The position numbers and the translations under genes are program-made. The notes under the pieces were generated by a model. That model worked only from the letters and a program-made list of their open reading frames with translations. It did no database searches and was not told where the DNA came from. Positions 35,481 to 45,073 of a stretch of 64,000 nt of DNA are shown piece by piece. Positions within the stretch are counted from its first letter, which is position 1; each line of letters starts with the position of its first letter. Origin of the DNA: Alitta virens. Taxonomy: Eukaryota > Annelida > Polychaeta > Phyllodocida > Nereididae. The DNA lies in contig OW028579.1 of assembly GCA_932294295.1 (NCBI GenBank), positions 2,671,285 through 2,735,284 of the forward strand, given 5' to 3'.

Positions 35481-35786
35481 GTGGATTTTCACGGAAGGCT
35501 CTCTGTATTTCCACCAGGTGGCTACGACGATTTTTTTTTGGGCTGCAAAAACTCCCGCCCTTGACTGTAATTGGCTTTAGCAAAGTGCATCCCAGCAGCA
35601 GTATTTGTAGTGCATTTTAATGTATATTTGACATCATATCGTTTAGTTGATTTTTGTTATATCCCTGAGAAAATTATCTTTATGAAATCAGTTATCACAT
35701 ACTACGTCTAAAAAGAAAAATGAGTAATAAGAGGAGAGGAAAGACTTATGTCTTGCTGAATTCAGGGCTGCTCAGTGAAAAGACTC
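35481..35786. repeat. Dispersed repeat X, copy 1
   Basis: About 300 bp shared with 55378-55695: TTTCCACCAGGTGGCTAC, GCAGCAGTATTTGTAGTGCA, AGAGGAGAGGAAAGACTTAT, GGGCTGCTCAGTGAAAAGAC. No terminal inverted repeat or coding capacity is visible. Both copies have the same orientation. Confidence 0.85.
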
Positions 35787-36355
35787 AAATATATGGTGAC
35801 TCAATTTCTCCAAAAGTATGAAATAATTGCAAACAGTCTGAGGAGGTTATTCAAATTGCTCATATATTGTGGAAACTGATTTAAGTACCAATGTCAATTA
35901 AGGATACCTCATAAACTTCCCCAGAATTCGTTATCTGTCAAAGATAGGGTAGAAGCAATATAACGCCTATTTTTGTGTTCTTACCATTGCACTTGATTCA
36001 TGATTAATAACTTGGAACTTCCTACATGTGGGATGGTCCAATTTCAGTTAATCAAGGCATAATTTATGTGCTAACCTCAGCTGAGCGCTAAAAGAATGAG
36101 ACATTGAATCAAAATTGACAAATTCTTTTTTTCCAGACCTAGGCAATACACAAGTCTTATCAAGGGGGGTAAATGGGCAGCATGGTGTGGACTCTAAGTC
36201 CATTCATGTTCATATTTAACACTAATAACACAGGCCTCGCCTACCTTATGACTACACTGAAGAACTTAAAAAAGTTAAGAAATACTCATGGGAGTAAAGC
36301 AAGGATATTTTCTCTTTCCTGTAATATTCATGTATTTTTTTCTCTCTCTTTCCAG
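35787..36355. other. Sequence upstream of the first coding exon
   Basis: AT-rich. It ends in a strong polypyrimidine tract and CAG (36336-36355) that forms the acceptor of the first coding exon. The transcript therefore has at least one 5' untranslated exon further upstream, which I cannot locate. The promoter is not identifiable. Confidence 0.5.
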
Positions 36356-36382
36356 GCACAAATTAAAGGGGTTCACCCCAAG

Positions 36383-36435
36383 ATGATCAGGAGGGATGTG
36401 ACGTTGGCCTTTCTGCTCATTTGTTTGGCCGTAAG
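36383..36435 (+). CDS. Neuropeptide precursor coding exon 1 (signal peptide)
   Basis: The exon starts at 36356 after TTTCCAG. The ATG at 36383 opens 17 codons plus AG. The donor is AG|GTTAGT. The alternative donor GCC|GTAAGG five bases earlier puts exon 2 in a frame that stops after about 20 codons, so the later donor is used. Confidence 0.9.
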
Positions 36436-39400
36436 GTTAGTATATTGAATTTCTTTCGTTCAGCTTTCAGCTTTGAACCAAGATGTAGGCCTTACGCCCA
36501 GTTTCAGTCAAGTCCTGGGTTTATGCTTATAAAACGACAGGAGACGAGAGTTAGCTAGCTACCCAGATAGCATTTTAAATCGAAACGACATCGGCACGAC
36601 GATGTCGATATGATGTCGATACGATGTCAATATGATGTCGATACGATACAATGTTGGCACGATGTTGACACGATGTTGATACGATGTTGATACGATACAA
36701 TGTTGTAATGACGGTGGCATATATAGAAACCGATTTGGCATGCTGTCTGAAATTTTTATCTTTTTTCACAAGAATCATTTAATTTCCATGTGCGTTATAC
36801 TTGATGTCTATGCTGAGGCAAGTATCAGATCCCGGATTGCGGACAAAGAGGCAACCAAATGTGCTAAATCCGAATTTAAGATTACAAACATCATCCAGTA
36901 AATTACTGTATTGTCTCAGTATGACCAGCTGCCAGAAGCAGACGTTATGATGATATGATAAGGCTCAGAGCCCACCCCATGTCACACATTTACCCCATGG
37001 GTGGGGTCTTTTACTTGCCTCAGCATAGACACCATGTACAAGCAGCAACATTCAGCGGAGATGTAGCTCATGAAGAGTTCTCGGCCCCGAATAGAACCCA
37101 GGACCTTCAACAGAGCATGCGCAGGACAATGTGTAACTGGTCCTATATGTCAACCACTAGGCCACCCACCTCCTGAATAACTCATATCAGTATCATCTCA
37201 TCATTACATCTGCCTTAGCAAGCATCACCAATAAATCGATAATTCTTGTGGTTGCCCTTTTAAGACATGAATTAATATGAACATTAAGGTAAATATTTAT
37301 GAAGTTGGGATGGCAGAATGGGGTTTCACGACCTGTATTTCTGCGCCGTATGGGCTAATTAAGGCAGGCAGGTGCCACGGAATGGGGTAAATATTATATC
37401 AAGTTTCCCCAGCTATCCTTAATTCAACATAATGATGCAATAGACATAACCTTTGTTTGAGAGAGATCATAGTATGGATGACTTTCCGCAAAGAATGTCA
37501 AAAATCAGTGACGCAGCTTATGGTACAGACACAAGAAGCCAAATCAAGCTACATCTTTCTCTAGACACCCCATAAATGACTCCACTATGACAGCTACTAA
37601 AAACAGGGGATGACCAGATAGATAGATATAGAAAGTCCCAACTCTCTAAGGCAAATTATTGCCGCTATCGATGGTTGATTGATGAGGCAAGAGAGCGGAG
37701 GAGTCCACCCATGTTACACATTTACCCCATGGGTGGGATCTTTTTACTTGCCTCAGCATAGACACTGAGTACAAGGGACCGCCAATTTAACGTCTCAACC
37801 GAACGACATCCAGCTGCTGGGATGTTGCTCATGAAGAGTGCCAGGGGCCAATGATTAAACCCGGGTCCTTCAGAGGAGCAGGCAAGCGTCTTGCCACTAG
37901 ACCACCCAGCGGCTTAGTCATGACTGTAATATCTTGAACATATCTGTGGTGTAAAGTTGCGAAACACATCTCCATAGGTAAGAAACACGTATCTGTGTGC
38001 TATGTCATTTGCTGTCTGTGAAGAACATTTGATCCCTTTGGGATTTTTTCAACCAAGGTCAAATTGGTGTAGCTCCTGTGAGAACCAGCGAGGTCGAGCA
38101 CACCTGTGTGGAAAAAGCTGGAAAAAGCACACCATTTTTTCAACATAGGCCACGTTTTGGTCAATACCATGGGAACTTCAGCTGGCTTCTATGCCGTCTT
38201 TTCAAGGCTAGACATGTCTCTTTCAGATGGATGAAGCACTGCGAGATTGATGTTTGCTTTCATCAAATTCGGAGGAAACAATATTTTGTGTTTGTCTATC
38301 GAACAAATGTGTAAATATTCTGTTTATAAATAAAGTATGATTTGCTTAGAAGTTCTGTATATATAAAAAAAATAATTAAAAGAAATGACGTCCATATCAA
38401 CTATAAAAATTTATCCTGTTCTGGAAAAAATTCAGTAAAATAAAGTATGATTTGCTTAGAAGTTCTGTATATATATATATATATATATATAAAAAAAAAG
38501 AAGAAAAAAAAAATGATGTCAATATCAACTATAAAAATTGATCCTGAGCTGGAATAATTCAGTATATATCTATTAATGTTCAGTATGACACATGTTGTTT
38601 TCAGCAGTCTAATAATACAATCATAATACTTAAGGGTATTTACTTAGGCAGTTGTTTATAATTGCATTGTACAATTGAAGCTACTGCATATACTTTCCAT
38701 TGGTCACAGCTGTGAAGATAGATCACTGTCAGGTATAATTAAAACCAGTTATAAATATTTAGTTTATGTGAGACATAGCTAGACTGTGATATAAATAGTT
38801 AAGGCTTCATACTGTATCATATTAAAATTAATGGGAACGTAATTACACCTGCTCAGTGTTATGTAAATATAAATGGCAATTGCAGAGCCCCAAACAGTGA
38901 TTGGTCAGGTTTAATCAACAGTGTTCAAACCTGGAAGTTTTCCTGGAATTCAAGTCTGTAGTTGGTAGTGCAGCTGCCCTGATTAGTGGTCAGCTGGTCA
39001 GTGACTCAAAGACAGGTACACTGAAACTGACCTTTCTTTGCCAGTAACCGAATGGTTATACTTACTATTCTAAACCAAGCTAATGGGTATTTAAGGTTGC
39101 ACAGCTTATAATTAAACTAGACTGACCGTTATTTCAATGGGGAGAAAAAGTAACAGAGCCTACAGGGGTCACTATCTCTCTCTCTCTGGTTCTTGAGTGA
39201 AGAAACACTCAGGTTGGGTATGGCGAGTTCCAGCTGTAATCTGATTGGTTGATATCTAGCATACACAGATTGTGACGTCACTTTGTGATTCACAAACCCG
39301 ACCTGACTCGTTCCTGTCTCAAGATAGAGACAGGTCGGGTCTGTGAATCGGAAGGTGACGTCACAATTTGTGGATGCTAGATATCAACCAATCAGATCGC

Positions 39401-42400
39401 CAAACTCGCCAGATTAGGGCTTTATGTCCTGTATTTATGCACCTGATGGGCTAATTAGGACAGGTAGGGACCATGGCAATGAGACAAAGGATGAAACAGC
39501 CATCCAACATAGGCTCGACCGGGAATCGAACCCGGGACCCAGTGGTCGGAAGCCCAGCACGCTACCACTGAGCTAGGCCCCCACCCATAATGAGATGTAG
39601 GAGATGTTTCAGAAGTGCAGTAGAGTTTACTGTAAAAGGAATACATCTACCAAAACACTGTCTCGTTGAAGCTGAGTTTGTGTTTCTCAGGACTTTTGGG
39701 TACACCAAACATCGTGGATGACGAAATATGAAGGCGAATTAAGGGACGTAATTGCCATATTTATGCATCGAGATGGATTCAGCATTTTGCTGCACAAACT
39801 CCAACTCGCTGTCAGATTTGATTGGATGTCATATTATGGAAATGTAGCCCAAATTTGCAGACATTTTGTAGTCTGTGACAGTGTCAGCAATAGTTGGGAT
39901 TGCCTATCAAGACATGCTGCATTGTCTGTGAATGTAAAGAGTGGATGATGTGTTGCAAATTGTAGATAGGACACCAATACTGTTTTTTTTACTAACAGAA
40001 TTAGTGATGAAAATAAATCTGCTTATAAAATAAAGATGCTCAACATCTTCCCAATGTTTAGATTTATTGGCTTGTCTCTGCATAGACACCAAAATCTAGG
40101 CACCATCTATTTAATGTCTTATGCAAATGGCATTGCTTTCACAATGTTTAATTATTTCTTTATTTGTGAAAATATTTATCTTATTGAGCAAATAAACATG
40201 AAAAATCCCAGTAACATATATCTGACAAAGCCAATATCTACATTACATACATATATATCTACTTTACATACATATATATATATATATATAAATATATATA
40301 TATATTATATATAATTATGGCAGCAAATATATTGTAATAATTATATTTCAGACATTAAAATAACATTAATGACAATAACGAAACTTAGTAAAAATAATTA
40401 TATTTACTAACATATCTATTTTCAATCCTTACTATGCATTCCCTTGCACTTAAAGCATGAATTACAATTATTGCGGAACAAAATTTCTTCGATTGCGTTG
40501 ACATTTCAATCAACCGAATTCAGGCATAAATAATTAGGAATTTGAGAGATGGCATTTGCAGCCTGCAGATTTCATCAGTGGCTTAATAGTTGTTACTGCA
40601 TGACAATTTGAAATTGGGAAGTTTTAGTTAAACTCATAAATCATGATTCAAAACTCAGCGGGCTGACAATGACACGATATGGAGAAGATAATGCAGCCTT
40701 ATCCACCTTAACAGTTGTGCGATTGCATAAGATGCCAATTGTGGGTAGCTGGTGTGTGTGTGTGTGACTATCTCTCTTACATAATCACCCTCATCCCATT
40801 TCCTCCATTTCATATCACTCATCTCATCTCCCATTTCATTGGTGGCCCCTCATAAGCGCTAGCTCTGCTGGCTTGAGAGGTCTCCGTCATAATTGCATCT
40901 TCTCATTTCATTTATATATTCGCTTACTCCTCTGAAGGACCTGGGTTCAATCCCGGACGAGGGCACCCTTCATGAGCAACACCCCAGCTTGATGTCATTC
41001 GGATGAGACATTAAATTGGCGGTCCCTTTTCCTCAGTGTCTATGCTGAGGCAAGGAAAAGATCCAACCCATTGGGTAAATGTGTACATGGGTGGACTCCT
41101 CTCTCTCTCACCTCATCATTCAACCCTCGATAGACAAGAACCTGCCTTAGAGTGCTGAACTTTCCATATCAATCCATCAATCAATAGCTAGCTGTAACTG
41201 TCAGACCCTAGATGCAGATACTATTTTGCAACAGAATGAGACACAGATCCATCCAATATTCGAATTAGAACCTTGTCTGTTTTGTGCATACTGATGCTTG
41301 ATAACATTAATTTGTCTCGCTTTTCATCAGCTAACACACTGTGTGTCATCACCTATAAGTCAAGCGACCTAATTATGGACATTCTTTGCTAGTTTACCTA
41401 GTAAAACAAAACGATTGGTTGAACTATGTAGCCGATAGGCTGAGTATAGACTTAAGAAATCTTCTCCTAAAAAGACAAGAGAAATGGATTCATATTTTTT
41501 GAGTTGAGTCCATTTTTCTGAATTGCCTGCGTGTCAGAACTAGAATTGTGTAAACTCAGCACATGAACATCTAATTATTATGTGATGTCATTGTTAGACC
41601 TTTAATACCGTAAGCCAGCCTACGGATTATAAGAGAAATTGATTAATTTGCTTTAGAGGAGTAAACGAGCAAAACTTGTACATAATTAGGGCGCTGGGCT
41701 GTGAGGTGATGACACACAGTGAACAGCTCCAATTCACAGTCTTATTCATCTAAGACATCAATGGGCCTACTCGACTTAAAAGAATATGTCCATGAGCGGA
41801 ACATTCATCTCACCAACCTTGTAGTAATACCAACAGGTCAAGTTGATACGAAGACACACACAGCTCTTATTAATTGACACCAATTAGTCCTTTTGGAAAA
41901 CATGGAAAGTGCAGTTGGGCCAACAATAGACCTATTATAATTACCCTGAGGTATGAGAGCTCTGTAAATACACTATATCACTTCCATCTGCTGAGACGTG
42001 GTTGCCATGATGTGGCAGAGAGCTACACACCAGTTATTGCATCCTGATTGTAATATAATAAAAGTATTAGTTATGACTAGCGCACGCCAAAAGCTCTAAT
42101 CACGTGACCCCTGCCCCTCTGGCGGAAGTGCTCTTCACCGCATCCGGGCTCTTCTCAAGGGTTCCCTAATATTGGACTATTTACATCACTAGACAGCAAG
42201 GTTAATAGGAATTTGTGTCTCATAACTTCATTAGTATTTGCTTATCGTGTTTTTGTCTTTCGCGAAAGTTTCATTTTACGTGGTTAATTATATTTCATCC
42301 TTCGTCTCATTGCCATGGTCCCTACCTGTCCTAATTAGCCCATCAGGTGCAGAAATACAGAACATAAAGCCCTAATCCACCACCACCACCACGCGGTTAA

Positions 42401-44351
42401 TTATGAGTCATGCGGTACCTTGTGTCACGTCTTCCTTACTACAACATCACTGTTGGCAAGTAGGCAAAACATGAGCGTAATAAAAGCTGGATCAAAAAAA
42501 AGATAAGATAAGATAAGATTTTATTTTACATCGACTATCGAAATAACAATAAATATTAACCAACAGTTTGATTATTAATTCATGCTCTTTCTATGGTTTA
42601 TTATCGTACCTTTCAGTGAATTCAGCATTCTCAGTGGAATATATATTATCTGTCCATTTAACCACCGAGCCACTAAGATATGAAATTTGAAATTTTTAAA
42701 AGTCTGGTCTTAATGGCGAGTGTACAACACAGTACGGTGTATTTTTCAATACAGTTAGTTTCATAAAAAACAGTTGACTCTCGACGGCTGTAGCGGCCTG
42801 TACCTGACTGTGATCTGAACACGCTAAAGCCAGCTGCTTCTGTCCACTTCTATAGCTAATAGTTGGCTTACATGTATCACCAGAAAGTGTAAACATTGGC
42901 AAATGTAAGAAATTAATATGAAATATCATGAATATGTACTTTTAGATCCGGTTGTTAATAGCCAGCAATTATAGCTTTCGCTAAGCTCAATTTTACGGGC
43001 CGTTTTTAATGAAAATAACTGTACATATATAACACTGTCTAATTCTGAAGTTGAAGTATATTTCTTTCGTGTTTCAGGTCATTCGCAAACAGAGAGAAGC
43101 TAGAAGAAGAACGACAGTTCATGATCGGCTCAGAAAGTGAAGATGGCCTCAAGAAACGAATGCTTGATGAAGTGGGAAGCTCTCTCCTTAAAAAGAGAAT
43201 GTAAGTTGGATATTAAATCAATGGCAACAGCTGCAATGCCTTAATTTAAAAGTTTCATGTTCAGAAATATCCATCATGATTCTACTGAATTTGTTGAAAG
43301 GGGGTGGGGTCCTAGCTCAGTGGTAGCGCACTGGGCTTCCAACCGTTGGGTCCCAGGTTTGATTCCCGGTCGAGCCTAAGTTGGATGGCTGTTTCATCCT
43401 TCATCTCATTGCCATGGTCCCTGCCTGTCCTAATTAGCTCAAAAGGTACACAAATACAGGATGTAAAGCCCTAATTCACACCAACAAAACTGAATTTTTT
43501 GATTACCTTATACCGGTCTATCTTTCCATGCGTTCCCTTATGATGTTAAGATACTGGCCAATCTTAATTTTACCGAGTGAAAGTAGATAGGCTTGACTAG
43601 ATATATTGTTTTCCCTGCTCAAGCTGTCCTTTCAGTGACATTGGCAAATTTTATATTATTCAGGTCATTCGCGATGAAATTATCTACCTTGGGACGAAAT
43701 ATTGCTGCTCTATTAATTTAGTTTTAGCGTTAGCATAAGCTACCCGTACATTGTTCATATAAAGTATGTGTTGTATCATGATATCACTTCATTTTATACA
43801 GGTCACAAGAAGAAAACGATTACTTGTTGAAGTCACATGGACAGAAGAGAATGCTGGATGAAGTAGGAAGCTCCTTGCTGAAAAAGAGAATGTTGGACGA
43901 AGTCGGTTCCTCTCTGCTCAAGAAGCGCATGTTAGACGAAGTAGGATCATCCCTTTTGAAGAAGAGAATGTTGGACGAAGTAGGATCATCCCTTTTGAAG
44001 AAGAGGATGTTGGATGAAGTAGGATCATCCCTCTTGAGGAAAAGGGTGATTGACCCAATCGGATCTTCTTTGATCAAAAAGCGAATGTTGGACGAAGTGG
44101 GTTCGTCACTCCTGAGGAAGCGTTATTTGGACCGTTTGGGAAGCAGCCTCATAAAGAAAGATGCGGAAGAGATGATGGAAGAGGGAAATAGAAGAGTTGC
44201 ATATGAAGCAGCAGCAGCAGCAGCAGCAAATGACCACCAGAAAAGTTATTCCAGAGAGGAAGTCGAGGAACTCCTTGGAAAAGAGTTCGGCGAAGCCAAC
44301 GTCCACTACCCACGACAGTTGGACGAGACAGCCGAAGGTCTCATCGGCTGA
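36383..44351 (+). CDS. Multi-copy neuropeptide precursor (decapeptide MLDEVGSSLL)
   Basis: Three coding exons (36383-36435, 43078-43200, 43802-44351) join in frame to 241 residues. Residues 1-22 form a signal peptide (MIRRDVTLAFLLICLAVRSF, likely cut near SFA|NREK). An acidic spacer follows, ending in KKR. Then come nine 10-residue peptides separated by KKR or RKR: one in exon 2 and eight in exon 3. Seven are MLDEVGSSLL; the others are VIDPIGSSLI and YLDRLGSSLI. A 15-residue spacer (MSQEENDYLLKSHGQ) sits between copies one and two. The C-terminal ~67 residues are acidic with an Ala7 run. Prohormone convertases would cut at the basic triplets. No Gly precedes a site, so the peptides would have free C-termini. 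The L-D-x-[VIL]-G pattern resembles pedal-peptide/orcokinin-type peptides; that assignment is inference. The start Met is the only one that gives a signal peptide. Confidence 0.93.
36562..36751. mobile_element. MITE-Q copy in neuropeptide intron 1
   Basis: Ends CCCAGATAGCATTTTAAATC and the diverged complement GATTTGGCATGCTGTCTG. The interior is an expanded run of GATGTCGATA/GATGTTGACAC-type ~10-bp repeats, longer than in the other copies. Confidence 0.85.
36905..37172 (-). mobile_element. SINE-C full-length copy
   Basis: Minus-strand reading: head GGGTGGCCTAGTGGTTGACA, B-box-like GGGTTCTATTCG, then GTGTCTATGCTGAGGCAAG, CCCACCCATGGGGTAAATG and ATCATATCATCATAACGTC. The head retains a recognisable tRNA-like A box. 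Confidence 0.8.
37310..37392 (-). mobile_element. Diverged SINE-A tail fragment
   Basis: ACGACCTGTATTTCTGCGCC and GGGCTAATTAAGGCAGGCAG match the SINE-A 3' half with many changes. No head. Confidence 0.6.
37615..37916 (-). mobile_element. SINE-B full-length copy
   Basis: Minus-strand SINE-B: head complement TGCCACTAGACCACCCAGC at the right end, CATCCAGCTGCTGGGATG, GACACTGAGTACAAGGGACC, and at the left end the ATAGATAGAT tail with CTCTAAGGCAAATTATTGCC. Confidence 0.88.
37917..39221. other. Intronic sequence; local tandem duplication
   Basis: A ~112-bp segment (AAATAAAGTATGATTTGCTT, AGAAGTTCTGTATATAT, ATCAACTATAAAAATT) occurs twice in tandem at about 38328-38440 and 38441-38555; the second copy has a longer (TA)n. 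The remainder is AT-rich with no exon found. Confidence 0.6.
39222..39410. repeat. 189-bp palindrome
   Basis: An inverted repeat with arms of about 84 bp: left GGCGAGTTCCAGCTGTAATC onward, right ending CAGATCGCCAAACTCGCC. Arms share TGATTGGTTGATATCTAGCA and TTGTGACGTCAC. The loop is about 20 bp. It abuts a SINE-A with no gap. Probably a foldback MITE; one copy only, so the class is unknown. Confidence 0.88.
39411..39587 (-). mobile_element. SINE-A copy
   Basis: Minus-strand SINE-A with intact head (CTCGACCGGGAATCGAACCC) and body, adjoining the palindrome at its tail end. I see no clear target duplication. Confidence 0.88.
40236..40316. repeat. (TA)n / ACAT microsatellite
   Basis: CATACATATATATCTACTTT duplicated, then alternating TA to about 40316. 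Confidence 0.85.
40925..41178 (+). mobile_element. SINE-B copy, head partly lost
   Basis: TCTGAAGGACCTGGGTTCAA, then the CORE-like GATGAGACATTAAATTGGCG and GTGTCTATGCTGAGGCAAG, ending ATCAATCCATCAATCAAT rather than pure ATCT. Confidence 0.85.
41337..41721. mobile_element. MITE-R copy 3, intact ends
   Basis: Terminal inverted repeats CACTGTGTGTCATCACC and GGTGATGACACACAGTG bound 385 bp. AACA immediately flanks both ends, which fits a 4-bp target duplication. Confidence 0.88.
41722..42277. other. No exon seen
   Basis: Unique intronic sequence. Confidence 0.5.
42292..42390 (+). mobile_element. 5'-truncated SINE-A
   Basis: Starts within the body (TTCATCCTTCGTCTCATTGC), lacks the tRNA-like head, and ends in CCCTAATCCACCACCACC. 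The 14-bp target duplication ACGYGGTTAATTAT lies at 42278-42291 and 42391-42404 with one mismatch. Truncation with an intact duplication indicates incomplete target-primed reverse transcription. Confidence 0.9.
42750..43024. mobile_element. MITE-S copy 2, next to exon 2
   Basis: Ends TACAGTTAGTTTCATAAAA and TTTTTAATGAAAATAACTGTA-like, interior as in the other copies. It lies 53 bp upstream of the exon 2 acceptor, so it occupies part of the likely branch-point region. Confidence 0.85.
43078..43200 (+). CDS. Neuropeptide precursor coding exon 2
   Basis: Acceptor TTTCGTGTTTCAG, donor AT|GTAAGT. The 123 nt carry one base, 40 codons and AT. It encodes the end of the signal region, the acidic spacer NREKLEEERQFMIGSESEDG, LKKR, the first decapeptide (43160-43189) and KKR. 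Confidence 0.93.
43298..43488 (+). mobile_element. SINE-A in neuropeptide intron 2
   Basis: Full-length plus-strand SINE-A (CTAGCTCAGTGGTAGCGCAC head, GTCGAGCCTAAGTTGG). Target duplication ACTGAATTTKTTGA at 43284-43297 and 43489-43502 with one mismatch. It adds about 190 bp to a 601-bp intron. Confidence 0.92.
43802..44351 (+). CDS. Neuropeptide precursor coding exon 3 (peptide array)
   Basis: Acceptor TTTTATACAG, stop TGA at 44349-44351. Decapeptide copies start at 43851, 43890, 43929, 43968, 44007, 44046 (VIDPIGSSLI), 44085 and 44124 (YLDRLGSSLI), each 30 nt plus a 9-nt basic triplet (the last followed by KK then Asp). The tail DAEEMMEEGNRR to ETAEGLIG has GCA repeats coding Ala7 at about 44206-44228. 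Confidence 0.95.
43851..44153 (+). repeat. 39-bp coding tandem repeat (eight peptide units)
   Basis: Eight 13-codon units of ten residues plus KKR/RKR. Nucleotide sequences of units that encode identical peptides differ at synonymous sites, including Ser as AGC in some units and TCN in others, while the peptide is unchanged. Confidence 0.95.
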
Positions 44352-44722
44352 GCCGTTTAAGTTGTTCGCCGAACATTCGGTGACTTAATTTCAATTTAGT
44401 TCGAATTATAGACTATTTTCCTGCATAAAAGAATCTCAAACCCTACCACTCTCCTTCCTACTCCTATGAATAGTGTATACTCTAAGTCTCAAAATCTTAT
44501 CTTTAATTTCTGCAAAAGACCCTGTTGTTTTATGTAACTACTTGTATTCTGTAAATTTGTTCTTTCAAATCCAAACCTGTGTGATAGTATCAACATATGT
44601 CTACATTTAGTAATCATGGCTAATATTATGTCATTGATCACACTAAATATTTTAATTATGACTAAACTTTACACATGACAAAGTTTGCAATGTTACTGTC
44701 AGAGTAAGATGTTTCTCAGTAA

Positions 44723-44728
44723 AATAAA
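44723..44728 (+). promoter_or_regulatory. AATAAA polyadenylation signal, proximal
   Basis: Canonical hexamer 372 nt after the stop codon. Use is inferred from position only. Confidence 0.5.
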
Positions 44729-44894
44729 AACGTTATTTAAATCATACAGGAATTTGCATATATTATCCATTTAAAGTCAATATTATAGCCTATAATTTGT
44801 TATTATTTATGTACATTTTTGAGAAATACATGTATGCAAATGTAAGCCATAAATCCCTTGTTTTTCTTCAAATGTTGATATTTTCTACATGAAA

Positions 44895-44900
44895 AATAAA
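44895..44900 (+). promoter_or_regulatory. AATAAA polyadenylation signal, distal
   Basis: Canonical hexamer followed by TGTTCTTATTTGT, a U/GU-rich element typical of cleavage sites, so this may be the main signal. Confidence 0.55.
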
Positions 44901-45073
44901 TGTTCTTATTTGTACAACCGTATCTGTTTACTGCCATTATAAAATTCAGATGGATGTAGTCTCAGAACACATGATATAAAAAGAAATACTTGACAGTCAT
45001 AGCCTTGGCAAATGTGGCAACACTTAAGGTAAAGACCTTGAATCCCAGCAGCCAACACAGGGTACTGTTCAAT

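Larger units (their letters stand above)
36436..43077 (+). other. Intron 1 of the neuropeptide gene, repeat-filled
   Basis: A 6.6-kb phase-2 intron. It holds MITE-Q, SINE-C, SINE-B, a 189-bp palindrome, SINE-A (three), MITE-R and MITE-S copies. MITE-S ends 53 bp before the exon 2 acceptor. Confidence 0.85.
44352..44900 (+). other. 3' untranslated region of the neuropeptide gene
   Basis: AT-rich sequence after the stop containing two AATAAA polyadenylation signals, at 44723-44728 and 44895-44900. The transcript probably ends shortly after one of these. Confidence 0.65.

Noticed and set aside
44197..44388. Poly-Gln open frame overlapping the neuropeptide exon
   Set aside because: An out-of-frame reading of the GCA repeats that encode Ala7 in the real frame.
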